This document shows positions 1 to 7,187 of a DNA stretch of 52,385 bases, piece after piece (position 1 is the stretch's first letter; each line of letters opens with the position of its first letter). The notes beneath the pieces are model-generated. The model saw nothing but the letters and a program-made list of their open reading frames with translations. It had not been told where the DNA came from and did not search any database. The DNA lies in assembly GCA_002353585.1 (NCBI GenBank), contig DEJW01000003.1, positions 1 through 52,385 of the forward strand, written 5' to 3'. This stretch comes from Prevotellaceae bacterium UBA2738 (GTDB lineage: Bacteria; Bacteroidota; Bacteroidia; Bacteroidales; Bacteroidaceae). The translations under genes and the position numbers were made by a program.

Positions 1-33
1 TCTATAAAAAAGTATTAAATATGTGAGGGATGT

Positions 34-65
34 TTTGGAGAATTCCCACCTTTTTTGTAACTTTG
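34..65 (+). promoter_or_regulatory. Bacteroidetes-type promoter for the LytTR gene
   Basis: TTTG at 34-37 and TAACTTTG at 58-65, separated by 20 bp, match the Bacteroidetes primary-sigma consensus (-33 TTTG, -7 TAnnTTTG). The site lies about 117 bp before the LytTR reading frame. The long leader between them shows no obvious structure. Confidence 0.7.
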
Positions 66-181
66 CTCACCGAAATAAAACACAAGGAAACATGATTGAA
101 TAAAAGGCACTAGAGGCGGCCTCGGCTCGCAGCTACCAACGGCAGTTATTCACCACATGATTTTTTTTGGTAAACAAAAAA

Positions 182-571
182 ATGATGCAGACCACAGAGA
201 AATATCCTCGTGGTGTGGTGAGAGGCGACGCCGTCAGCTCCGCACCCAAGCTGTCCTTCATTAAGGATGGCAGGAACCTCATACAGGTCATAAAAGCACA
301 CATCGTTTACCTCACAGCCGACGACCACGTATGCAACCTCTTTCTCTGCAACCGCCACGCGCCACTCGTCATCAGCCGCACCTTCAAAGACCTCCTCACC
401 GCCCTGGGCGACGTGCTCACCTACGTGCGCCGAGGCCGCGCCGTCAACATGCACTACGTCAGCTCCATCTCCGACGGTCACGTCCACATCCAGTCAGAGT
501 GCCACAACCTCAACATAGCCTGCTCCAAAGACGCCCTCGACAGCATACTCGCCTCCATCGAGGTGGTGTGA
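182..571 (+). CDS. Stand-alone LytTR DNA-binding domain regulator
   Basis: The protein of about 129 residues is essentially one LytTR domain. It has the run IVYLTADDHVCNLFL, then ISRTFKDLLTAL, then the hallmark YVRRGRAVNMHYVSSI, close to the usual F.R.HrS..VN..yI motif of LytTR domains. There is no receiver domain and no membrane segment, so it would be a one-component or orphan regulator. The ATG at 182 (or 185) is preferred; an in-frame TTG at 167 would add five residues. It has its own promoter and a terminator-like hairpin with a T-run after it, so it appears monocistronic. Target unknown. Confidence 0.72.
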   Translation: MMQTTEKYPRGVVRGDAVSSAPKLSFIKDGRNLIQVIKAHIVYLTADDHVCNLFLCNRHAPLVISRTFKDLLTALGDVLTYVRRGRAVNMHYVSSISDGHVHIQSECHNLNIACSKDALDSILASIEVV

Positions 572-579
572 AAGTTGCC

Positions 580-608
580 GTAGGGCGAAAAACCCTGTAC
601 TTTTTTTG
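580..608 (+). terminator. Terminator-like hairpin after the LytTR gene
   Basis: A short GGG/CCC stem around CGAAAAA is followed by seven T. It resembles the much stronger hairpin at 32845-32876, which has the same CGAAAA loop. Its T-run overlaps the -33 element of the next promoter. Confidence 0.5.
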
Positions 609-635
609 TTGTTTCAGAAAAAATGTGTACCTTTG
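605..635 (+). promoter_or_regulatory. Promoter of the his gene cluster
   Basis: TTTG at 605-608 and TACCTTTG at 628-635 with a 19-bp spacer match the Bacteroidetes consensus closely. The hisH start codon follows at 658, leaving a short leader of about 20 nt. No his leader peptide or attenuator is visible. Confidence 0.8.
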
Positions 636-657
636 CAGTTGTTTTTCTAAAGAAAAG

Positions 658-1302
658 ATGCAGGTAGCAATAGTAAAATATAATGCAGGCAACGTGTTCA
701 GCGTGATAAACGCAGTGAAAAGACTGGGCATAGAGCCGCTGTGGACTGACGACGCAGAACTGTTGGCAAAGGCTGACAGAGTGATATTCCCTGGTCAGGG
801 CGAGGCGAGCCACGCCATGAACTATCTGCGCCAGAGGGGACTGGACAAGGTGATATGCGACCTTAAGCAGCCTGTGCTGGGCATCTGCATCGGTCAGCAG
901 TTGATGTGTAAGCACTCTGAGGAGGGCGACACGGACTGTCTGGGCATTTTCCCTATGGAAGTGAAGAAGTTTCAGCCTACGAGGCATGAGGACAAGGTGC
1001 CACAGATGGGGTGGAATTCTCTTTCGTTCTTGAGGAACGAAAACGGGAACGGGAACTTTAACGGGAAGTCAAATTCTGGCATCGACCTGTTTAAGGGCGT
1101 GAAGGAGGGTGACTTCGTGTATTTTGTGCACTCTTACTACGTGCCGCTGCATGAGGAATACACCATAGCGAAGGCAAACTTCACGTTGGACTATTCGGCT
1201 GCCATACATAAGGATAATTTCTATGCCACGCAGTTTCACCCAGAGAAGAGCGGAATGGTGGGACAGAAGATTTTAGAGAACTTCATGGCAATTGATAATT
1301 GA
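658..1302 (+). CDS. hisH: Imidazole glycerol phosphate synthase, glutaminase subunit HisH
   Basis: HisH releases ammonia from glutamine for HisF in histidine synthesis. The class I glutaminase nucleophile is in LGICIGQQ (Cys77), and the His-Glu pair in ATQFHPEKSG lies near the C-terminus. The ATG at 658 is chosen because it follows the promoter and gives the family start MQVAIVKYNAGN; the frame stays open upstream to 331, but that is spurious. The 214 residues exceed the usual 195-200. A segment at about residues 122-141, rich in Asn and Gly, is encoded by repeat-like DNA (AACGGGAACGGGAAC), and the last residues IDN come from the heptamer repeat that supplies the stop codon. Next gene: hisA. 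Confidence 0.93.
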   Translation: MQVAIVKYNAGNVFSVINAVKRLGIEPLWTDDAELLAKADRVIFPGQGEASHAMNYLRQRGLDKVICDLKQPVLGICIGQQLMCKHSEEGDTDCLGIFPMEVKKFQPTRHEDKVPQMGWNSLSFLRNENGNGNFNGKSNSGIDLFKGVKEGDFVYFVHSYYVPLHEEYTIAKANFTLDYSAAIHKDNFYATQFHPEKSGMVGQKILENFMAIDN

Positions 1303-1444
1303 TAATTGACAATTGATAATTGATAATTGGCCTTCGTAGCGAGCATCGGTGCGTTTCTTGCGCTCCAGTAGGTGCTCAGGCGAGCAGAGCTCGGAACGTA
1401 ACGAAGTGTATCGTAGCACCATAGGTGCGTATCGTTTTTTTAAT
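1290..1444. repeat. Composite intergenic repeat: heptamer tract, 23-bp core and hairpin cassettes
   Basis: AATTGAT/AATTGAC heptamers run from 1290 to 1328, overlapping the end of hisH. A conserved 23-bp core (starting TTGCGCTCC, ending GCTCAGG) lies at 1358-1380. It is followed by mini-hairpins CGAGC-aga-GCTCG and CACC-ata-GGTG, set between CGTATCGTAG-like 10-mers. The block ends just before the hisA start. Confidence 0.85.
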
Positions 1445-2158
1445 ATGATAGAACTGATTCCTGCCATAGACCTGATAGGAGGTAAGTGCGTAAGACTTAC
1501 CAAGGGGGAATATGACACCAAGAAGATATATAATGAAGACCCTGTGGCTCAGGCGAAGGAGTTTGAGGCACTGGGATTCAAGCGTCTGCATGTGGTGGAT
1601 CTGGATGGTGCCAAGTCGAAGCATATAGTGAACGACGAGGTGCTGAGGGGCATCACGGAGAATACCAGTCTGACTGTGGACTTCGGCGGTGGCATAAAGA
1701 CTGCAGAGGACATAGAGAAGGCTTTCGCTGCTGGCGCCAAGATGGTGACTTTAGGCAGCATAGCGGTGACTAACCCTGAGCTCTGCATGGAGTGGATAGC
1801 ACGATACGGTGCGGAGAGAATAGTGCTGGGTGCCGATGTGCGCAAGGGCAAGATAAGTATCAACGGATGGAAAGAGGACTCCGAGGAGGACTTGATGCCT
1901 TTTCTGAAGAAGTATATCGCCCAGGGCGTGAAGAATGTGCTCTGCACTGAGATAAGCAAGGACGGCACGCTCGAAGGTCCTGCCATAGAACTGTATAAAG
2001 AGATAATGAAAGAGTTTCCAGACCTGCACCTGATAGCCTCAGGCGGAGTGGGGAGCAACGACGATATCATAGCCCTCGACAAGGCTGGAATACCCGCCGT
2101 GGTGTTCGGCAAAGCCTGGTATGAGGGGAGGGTTGATCGTTCGATAATTGATAATTGA
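1445..2158 (+). CDS. hisA: HisA, ProFAR isomerase
   Basis: HisA isomerises ProFAR to PRFAR, the step before HisHF. The 237-residue protein starts MIELIPAIDLIGGKCVRL with the catalytic Asp9 of the N-terminal beta strand. The phosphate-binding segments VDFGGGIKT and IASGGVGSNDDI follow, as expected for the two halves of this (beta-alpha)8 barrel. The start at 1445 is chosen because sequence upstream is repeat DNA. The C-terminal SIIDN tail is encoded by the heptamer repeat, as in hisH and ftsE. hisF begins 13 bp downstream, in or next to that repeat. Confidence 0.94.
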   Translation: MIELIPAIDLIGGKCVRLTKGEYDTKKIYNEDPVAQAKEFEALGFKRLHVVDLDGAKSKHIVNDEVLRGITENTSLTVDFGGGIKTAEDIEKAFAAGAKMVTLGSIAVTNPELCMEWIARYGAERIVLGADVRKGKISINGWKEDSEEDLMPFLKKYIAQGVKNVLCTEISKDGTLEGPAIELYKEIMKEFPDLHLIASGGVGSNDDIIALDKAGIPAVVFGKAWYEGRVDRSIIDN

Positions 2159-2171
2159 TAATTGACAATTG
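2142..2171. repeat. Heptamer repeat between hisA and hisF
   Basis: Tandem AATTGAT/AATTGAC units overlap the hisA stop codon and end one base before the hisF ATG at 2172. Any ribosome-binding function for hisF must lie inside this repeat, since no GA-rich Shine-Dalgarno is visible. Confidence 0.8.
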
Positions 2172-2924
2172 ATGTTAGCAAAGCGAATAATACCTTGTCT
2201 GGATGTGAAGAATGGTGAGACCGTGAAGGGCACCAACTTTGTGAACCTGCGTTCGGCTGGCGACCCAGTGGAGCTGGGTAGGGCATATAGTGACGCAGGA
2301 GCTGACGAGCTGTGCTATCTGGACATCACGGCATCGCATGAGGGCAGAAAGACGTTTACCGATATGGTGACGCGAGTGGCTCGCGAGATAAACATTCCTT
2401 TCACTGTTGGTGGTGGCATAAACGCCATAGAGGATGTGGACAGGATGCTGGAAGCTGGTGCCGACAAGGTTAGCGTGAACAGCGCTGCCCTGCGCCGACC
2501 AGAGTTTATAGACGAGATTACAAGCCGATACGGTTCACAGGTGTGCGTGTGCGCCATCGATGCTCGTAACGATGAGGACGGTTGGCACTGCTACATAAAC
2601 GGAGGAAGAATAAGGGTGGAGCGCCGACTGCTGGACTGGGCTAAGGAAGTGGCTGACCGCGGAGCAGGCGAGATACTCTTTACCTCGATGAACCACGACG
2701 GCGTGAAGCAGGGATTTGCCAACGAGGCGCTTGCCGAACTGGCTGACGCTCTGCCGATACCAATTATAGCGAGTGGTGGAGCAGGAAAGATGGAGCATTT
2801 CCGCGATGCCTTCACCATTGGTAAGGCTGATGCCGCCCTGGCTGCCTCCGTGTTCCACTTTGGCGAAATACCAATTCCGACACTAAAGAGTTGGCTGAAA
2901 AAAGAAGGAATAGTGGTGAGGTAA
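2172..2924 (+). CDS. hisF: Imidazole glycerol phosphate synthase, cyclase subunit HisF
   Basis: HisF uses ammonia from HisH to convert PRFAR to imidazole glycerol phosphate and AICAR. The 250-residue barrel starts MLAKRIIPCLDVKNGETVKG, with the catalytic Asp11. It has the second catalytic loop ILFTSMNHDGVKQGF and phosphate-binding IASGGAGKMEHF. The ATG at 2172 is preferred over a TTG one codon earlier. The stop is followed at once by another heptamer repeat. Confidence 0.95.
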   Translation: MLAKRIIPCLDVKNGETVKGTNFVNLRSAGDPVELGRAYSDAGADELCYLDITASHEGRKTFTDMVTRVAREINIPFTVGGGINAIEDVDRMLEAGADKVSVNSAALRRPEFIDEITSRYGSQVCVCAIDARNDEDGWHCYINGGRIRVERRLLDWAKEVADRGAGEILFTSMNHDGVKQGFANEALAELADALPIPIIASGGAGKMEHFRDAFTIGKADAALAASVFHFGEIPIPTLKSWLKKEGIVVR

Positions 2925-3090
2925 TTGATAATTGACAATTGATAATTGATAATTAGTCTTCGTTTTCGTAGCGAAGCGTATCGTAGCCCTTTAGGTGCGT
3001 TTCTTGCGCTCCAGTAGGTGCTCAGGCGAGCGGAGCTCGGAACGTAGTGGCGCAGCCACGTATCGTTTTCGTACGAACGAAGTGAGTATA
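2924..3090. repeat. Composite intergenic repeat between hisF and hisI
   Basis: An AATTGAY heptamer tract (2924-2956) is followed by CGTTTTCGTAG and CGTATCGTAG units carrying mini-hairpins, the 23-bp core at 3004-3026, then CGAGC-gga-GCTCG and TGGC-gca-GCCA hairpins. The layout matches the hisH-hisA spacer, but the hairpin arms differ. Confidence 0.85.
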
Positions 3091-3095
3091 TATAT

Positions 3096-3407
3096 ATGAA
3101 GATAGATTTTGAAAAAGGTGGGGGACTGGTTCCCGCTATAATACAGGATGCTGAGACAAAGAATGTGCTGATGCTCGGCTATATGAACGAAGAGGCTTAC
3201 AAGAAGACTCTGGAAACGAAGAAGGTGACCTTCTGGAGTAGAGGCAGAAAATGTCTGTGGACCAAGGGCGAGACGAGTGGCAACTTCCTCGACCTGGTGG
3301 ACATAAAGGTGGACTGCGACAATGACACCTTGCTGGTGAAGGTTCACCCACACGGTCCGACCTGTCACACTGGCACCGACACCTGTTGGGGGGAGGAGAA
3401 TAAATAG
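3096..3407 (+). CDS. hisI: Phosphoribosyl-AMP cyclohydrolase HisI, separate from HisE
   Basis: HisI opens the purine ring of PR-AMP in histidine synthesis. All core motifs are present in 103 residues: MLGYMNEEAYKKTL, TFWSRGRKCLWTKGETSG, the metal-binding DCDNDTLL, and the Cys pair in PTCHTGTDTCW. In many Bacteroidetes this domain is fused to HisE; here the frame stops right after the domain (CWGEENK). HisE begins 211 bp later in another frame, with a composite repeat between. Confidence 0.93.
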   Translation: MKIDFEKGGGLVPAIIQDAETKNVLMLGYMNEEAYKKTLETKKVTFWSRGRKCLWTKGETSGNFLDLVDIKVDCDNDTLLVKVHPHGPTCHTGTDTCWGEENK

Positions 3408-3604
3408 TTCATAGTTCATAGTTCATAGTTGACAATTGATAATTGATAATTGATAATTGACAATTGATAATTAGGCTCCGAGCTCCGCTCGCCTGAGAGC
3501 TTCGCTCGAAGAATTAGAAATTAGGAATTGGTCTTCGTTTTCGTAGCGAGCATTGCTCGCGTTTCGTAGCGAAGCGTTTCGTAGCCCATAGGGCGTATCG
3601 TTAA
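3405..3604. repeat. Composite repeat splitting hisI from hisE
   Basis: TAGTTCA heptamers grade into AATTGAY heptamers (to about 3473). Next come GAGC/GCTC mini-hairpins and a hairpin-cassette array with CGAGC-att-GCTCG, CG-aa-GCG and CCC-ata-GGG between CGTTTCGTAG/CGTATCGT units. It fills nearly all of the gap between the two domains. Confidence 0.85.
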
Positions 3605-3618
3605 AATACTAAATATAA

Positions 3619-3933
3619 ATGGAAGAAAAAAATCCACTGTTGTTCCTGACAGAGTTGCAGGACTTTATTGAGACACGTTACAAGGAAATGCCTGAGGGCA
3701 GCTACACCACATCACTCTTTAAGGACGGACTGAACCGCATGGCGCAGAAAGTTGGCGAGGAAGCTCTGGAGCTGGTGATAGAGGCTACCAACGGCACTAA
3801 CGAGAGACTGGTGTATGAGGGTTCGGACATGCTGTATCACCTCATAGTATTGCTGACATCTAAGGGCCTGCGCATAGAGGACCTGGCAGCAGAACTGGCA
3901 GAGCGCCATAACCCAGGGTGGAAAAAACATTAA
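3619..3933 (+). CDS. hisE: Phosphoribosyl-ATP pyrophosphohydrolase HisE
   Basis: HisE removes pyrophosphate from PR-ATP, the second step of histidine synthesis. The 104 residues hold the all-alpha MazG-like motif NRMAQKVGEEALELVIEA and the second acidic helix YEGSDMLYHLIVLL. The N-terminal MEEKNPLLFLTELQDFI matches the linker plus first helix usual inside fused HisIE proteins, consistent with recent fission. The stop is 5 bp from the next ATG, so translation is probably coupled with ftsE. Confidence 0.92.
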   Translation: MEEKNPLLFLTELQDFIETRYKEMPEGSYTTSLFKDGLNRMAQKVGEEALELVIEATNGTNERLVYEGSDMLYHLIVLLTSKGLRIEDLAAELAERHNPGWKKH

Positions 3934-3938
3934 AAGAG

Positions 3939-4613
3939 ATGCTGATAAATTACAAAAACGTTAGTTTTCGCCACGTAGATGACGACTTCGTGCTGGAGGG
4001 TGTGAACTTCACCGTGGAGCACGGAGAGTTTATCTATATAATAGGTAAGGTGGGCTCAGGAAAGAGTTCGCTGCTCAGAACCTTCTATGGCGAGATGGAT
4101 ATAGACTCGGCTGACGAGGCTATGGTGTTAGGTCGTGACATGACCTCAGTGAAGCATGGAGAGATACAGCGACTGCGTAGAGAAATGGGTATTATATTCC
4201 AGGACTTTAAGTTGCTGACCGACCGCACGGTGAAGAAGAATCTGGAGTTTGTGCTCAGGGCTACTGGCTGGAAGAAGAAGGAAGAGATAGAGCAAAGAAT
4301 AGACGAGGTGCTGAAGATGGTGCAGATGACTGGCGTGGAGGATAAGATGCCACATGAGCTCTCAGGCGGCGAACAGCAGCGAATAGCTATAGCACGCTCT
4401 CTGCTCAATTCACCAAAGATAATACTTGCCGACGAGCCTACGGGCAACCTCGACCCCGAGACGGCAGACCAGATAATAGGTCTGTTTAACGACATCGCCG
4501 CTACGGGTACGGCTGTGGTTATGACTACCCACAACCTGCCTATGCTGGAGCGCTTCCCTGGAAGGGTGTTTAAGTGCGAAGAGCAGAAGTTTACGGAAGT
4601 AATTGATAATTGA
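3939..4613 (+). CDS. ftsE: FtsE-type ABC transporter ATP-binding protein
   Basis: This is a single ABC ATPase of 224 residues, with Walker A GKVGSGKSS (about 36-44), signature LSGGEQQR and Walker B IILADEPTGNLD. FYGEMD and FIYIIGKVGSGKS are characteristic of Bacteroidetes FtsE, which with FtsX links peptidoglycan hydrolysis to division. No ftsX lies beside it. ATG 3939 is chosen over an in-frame GTG at 3918 that overlaps hisE. The C-terminus TEVIDN and the stop are encoded by a heptamer repeat. A LolD/MacB-type role cannot be fully excluded. Confidence 0.78.
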   Translation: MLINYKNVSFRHVDDDFVLEGVNFTVEHGEFIYIIGKVGSGKSSLLRTFYGEMDIDSADEAMVLGRDMTSVKHGEIQRLRREMGIIFQDFKLLTDRTVKKNLEFVLRATGWKKKEEIEQRIDEVLKMVQMTGVEDKMPHELSGGEQQRIAIARSLLNSPKIILADEPTGNLDPETADQIIGLFNDIAATGTAVVMTTHNLPMLERFPGRVFKCEEQKFTEVIDN

Positions 4614-4650
4614 TAATTGACAATTGATAATTGATAATTGACAATTGAGA
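4599..4650. repeat. Heptamer repeat between ftsE and lysC
   Basis: About seven AATTGAT/AATTGAC units start inside the last codons of ftsE. The remaining 30 bp before lysC are purine-rich (AAGATTTAAGGATAAA) and may hold the ribosome-binding region. No TAnnTTTG promoter is seen here. Confidence 0.85.
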
Positions 4651-4680
4651 GTATAAAAGATAAAAAGATTTAAGGATAAA

Positions 4681-5997
4681 ATGGAAGTAATGAAATTCGG
4701 CGGCACCTCTGTGGGTTCTCCAGAGCGTATGCAGGGTGTGGCAAAACTGATAACAAAGAGTGGTGAGCCTACATTCGTGGTGCTCTCAGCTATGAGTGGT
4801 ACAACAAACTCATTGGTGGAAATCTCTGACTACCTCTACAAGAAAAATCCAGAGGGAGCACAGGAGGTAATCAACAAGCTGGAGAAAAAATATATGGGAC
4901 ATGTAGAGGAACTTTACTCTACTGACGCCATGAAGCAGAAGACTCGTGCATTCCTGAAGAAGGAGTTTGAGTTTCTGCGTTCCTTTACTAAGGACACCTT
5001 CACCAGTTTTGAGGAGAAGATAGTAGTGGCTCAGGGCGAGGTGATGTCAACCAATATGGTGACAAACTACCTGAACGAGCAGGGTGTGAAGACCATACTG
5101 CTCGACGCACTGGAGTTTATGCGTACAGACAAGAATGCCGAGCCAGATATGCCTTACATCAAGGAGCATCTGGATAAGGTGATGAAGGCTAATCAGGGTT
5201 ACCAGATATATATCACTCAGGGTTTCGTTTGCCGTAATGCATACGACGAGATAGACAACCTGCAGCGTGGTGGTTCAGACTACACCGCATCACTCATAGG
5301 TGCAGCGATGAACGCTAAAGAGATAATCATCTGGACCGATATAGACGGTATGCACAACAACGACCCACGCTTTGTGGAGAAGACTGATGCAGTTCACCAA
5401 CTGAACTTTGAAGAGGCAGCCGAGCTTGCTTACTTCGGAGCAAAGATTCTGCACCCTACATGCGTGCAGCCTGCTAAGTTTGCTGGTATTCCTGTGCGCA
5501 TCAAGAACACTATGGAACCAGATGCCGAGGGTACAGTAATCAACAACGAACTGGTGCGCGGCAAGATTAAGGCTGTAGCCGCAAAGGACAATATCACAGC
5601 CATAAAAATCAAGTCAAGTCGAATGTTGCTTGCTACAGGTTTCTTGAGAAAGGTGTTCGAGATATTCGAGGTAAACAACACGCCAATCGATATGGTGACC
5701 ACCTCAGAGGTAGGTGTGAGCGTGTCAATAGACAACAAGAGCAACTTGCAGCGCATAGTTGACGAACTGAAGAAATACGGATCAGTGACCGTGGACGAGG
5801 ATATGTGTATCATCTGTGTGGCAGGCGACCTGGACTGGTCAAACGTAGGTTTTGAGACAATAGTAACCGATGCTATGGCTAACATACCAGTGCGCATGAT
5901 ATCATACGGAGGTTCTAACTACAATATCTCATTCCTCATCAAGGCTGAAGATAAGAAGAAGGCTCTGCAGAACCTCTCAGCTAAACTCTTCGCCTGA
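4681..5997 (+). CDS. lysC: Monofunctional aspartate kinase
   Basis: The enzyme phosphorylates aspartate at the entry to the lysine/threonine/methionine branch. Its 438 residues start MEVMKFGGTSVGSPERM, the kinase signature. It carries the substrate loop RGGSDYTASL, then two ACT-type regulatory segments in the last 130 residues (KSSRMLLATGFLRKVFEIF, VDEDMCIICVAGDL). No homoserine dehydrogenase domain follows, unlike thrA in this window. Pairing with lysA 35 bp downstream suggests this isozyme serves lysine/diaminopimelate. Confidence 0.93.
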   Translation: MEVMKFGGTSVGSPERMQGVAKLITKSGEPTFVVLSAMSGTTNSLVEISDYLYKKNPEGAQEVINKLEKKYMGHVEELYSTDAMKQKTRAFLKKEFEFLRSFTKDTFTSFEEKIVVAQGEVMSTNMVTNYLNEQGVKTILLDALEFMRTDKNAEPDMPYIKEHLDKVMKANQGYQIYITQGFVCRNAYDEIDNLQRGGSDYTASLIGAAMNAKEIIIWTDIDGMHNNDPRFVEKTDAVHQLNFEEAAELAYFGAKILHPTCVQPAKFAGIPVRIKNTMEPDAEGTVINNELVRGKIKAVAAKDNITAIKIKSSRMLLATGFLRKVFEIFEVNNTPIDMVTTSEVGVSVSIDNKSNLQRIVDELKKYGSVTVDEDMCIICVAGDLDWSNVGFETIVTDAMANIPVRMISYGGSNYNISFLIKAEDKKKALQNLSAKLFA

Positions 5998-6032
5998 AAC
6001 AAAGCAACACAAGACAACGCACAAAGAAGAAA

Positions 6033-7178
6033 ATGACTAATTTTCCGACAGACAAGTTCCAAGGCATCGAGACACCTTTTTATTATTACGATAAGAAGGT
6101 GCTCCTTGCTACACTTGACACTATAAAGGCTGAACTGGCAGAGCGCCCAAACTATCACCTGCACTATGCCATAAAAGCTAATGCAAACCTCGAAGTGCTC
6201 AAAGAGATACAGAAGGCAGGATTTGGTGTGGACGCTGTGAGCGGAGGCGAGATACAACAGGCACTGAAGGCTGGTTTTGAGGCACAGAAGATAGTATATG
6301 CAGGAGTAGGCAAAAACGACTGGGAGATAAACCTGGGACTGGATGCAGGCATCTTCTGTTTTAATGTGGAATCGCTCGAGGAGCTACGCATAATCAACGA
6401 ACTTGCCGAGAAGAAGCAGAAGACGGCAAAGGTATGCTTCCGTATCAATCCTAACGTGGGTGCCCACACACATGCCAACATCACCACAGGACTGATGGAG
6501 AATAAGTTTGGCATAGCGATGGAGGATATGGAGCTTGCCATAAGGGAAGCCAAAGAACTGAGCAACATAGAGTTCATAGGCTTGCACTTCCACATAGGCA
6601 GCCAGATACTCGAAATGGACGACTTTGCAGCCCTTGCCAATAGGGTGAACGAGTTGCAGGATCGTCTGGAGAGTCAGGGCATAAAGGTGAAGAATATCAA
6701 CGTAGGTGGTGGCTTAGGTATAGCCTATAACGACCCTGACGGCAAACCTGTGCCAGACTTCAAGAAGTATTTTGATACATACGCCCAGAACCTCAAACTG
6801 CGTGAAGGACAACAGGTTCACTTTGAGTTGGGTAGGGCAGTGGTAGGTCAGATGGGTTCGCTCATCACGCGCATACTCTACGTCAAGAACACCCACCACA
6901 AGCAGTTTGCCATAGTGGATGGCGGAATGTCAGACCTTATTCGTCCAGCCCTATATGATGCTCACCACAAGATACAAAATATATCAAGCATGGAGGCTGA
7001 AGAGACGTACGATGTGGTAGGTCCGATATGTGAGTCGAGCGATGTCTTCGGCAAGAACGAGAAACTGCCCAAGTGTCATCGTGGCGACCTGATTGCCCTG
7101 CGCTCAGCAGGAGCATACGGCGAGATTATGGCTTGCCAATACAATTGCCGTAAGTTGCCTAAGGCATATTTGATGTAA
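6033..7178 (+). CDS. lysA: Diaminopimelate decarboxylase
   Basis: LysA decarboxylates meso-diaminopimelate to lysine using PLP. The 381-residue alanine-racemase-fold protein has the PLP lysine in HYAIKAN (Lys48). It also has the histidine in GLHFHIGSQ, the glycine loop NVGGGLGIAY and the late substrate motif GPICESSDVF, with the catalytic Cys. It follows lysC by 35 bp and precedes a glycosyltransferase gene by 9 bp, so all may share one transcript. Confidence 0.94.
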   Translation: MTNFPTDKFQGIETPFYYYDKKVLLATLDTIKAELAERPNYHLHYAIKANANLEVLKEIQKAGFGVDAVSGGEIQQALKAGFEAQKIVYAGVGKNDWEINLGLDAGIFCFNVESLEELRIINELAEKKQKTAKVCFRINPNVGAHTHANITTGLMENKFGIAMEDMELAIREAKELSNIEFIGLHFHIGSQILEMDDFAALANRVNELQDRLESQGIKVKNINVGGGLGIAYNDPDGKPVPDFKKYFDTYAQNLKLREGQQVHFELGRAVVGQMGSLITRILYVKNTHHKQFAIVDGGMSDLIRPALYDAHHKIQNISSMEAEETYDVVGPICESSDVFGKNEKLPKCHRGDLIALRSAGAYGEIMACQYNCRKLPKAYLM

Positions 7179-7187
7179 GAAAGAAAG

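Noticed and set aside
331..657. N-terminal extension of the hisH frame by 109 codons
   Set aside because: It overlaps the LytTR gene in another frame and crosses a terminator and promoter. The ATG at 658 gives the family start.
2957..3604. CRISPR array
   Set aside because: The repeats are only about 10 bp, the inserts are 7-13 bp self-complementary sequences, and there are no cas genes. It is therefore listed as a hairpin-cassette repeat.
6033..7178. Lysine riboswitch upstream of lysC/lysA
   Set aside because: The gap before lysC is only heptamer repeat and a short purine-rich leader, and the lysC-lysA gap is 35 bp. Neither can hold the aptamer.
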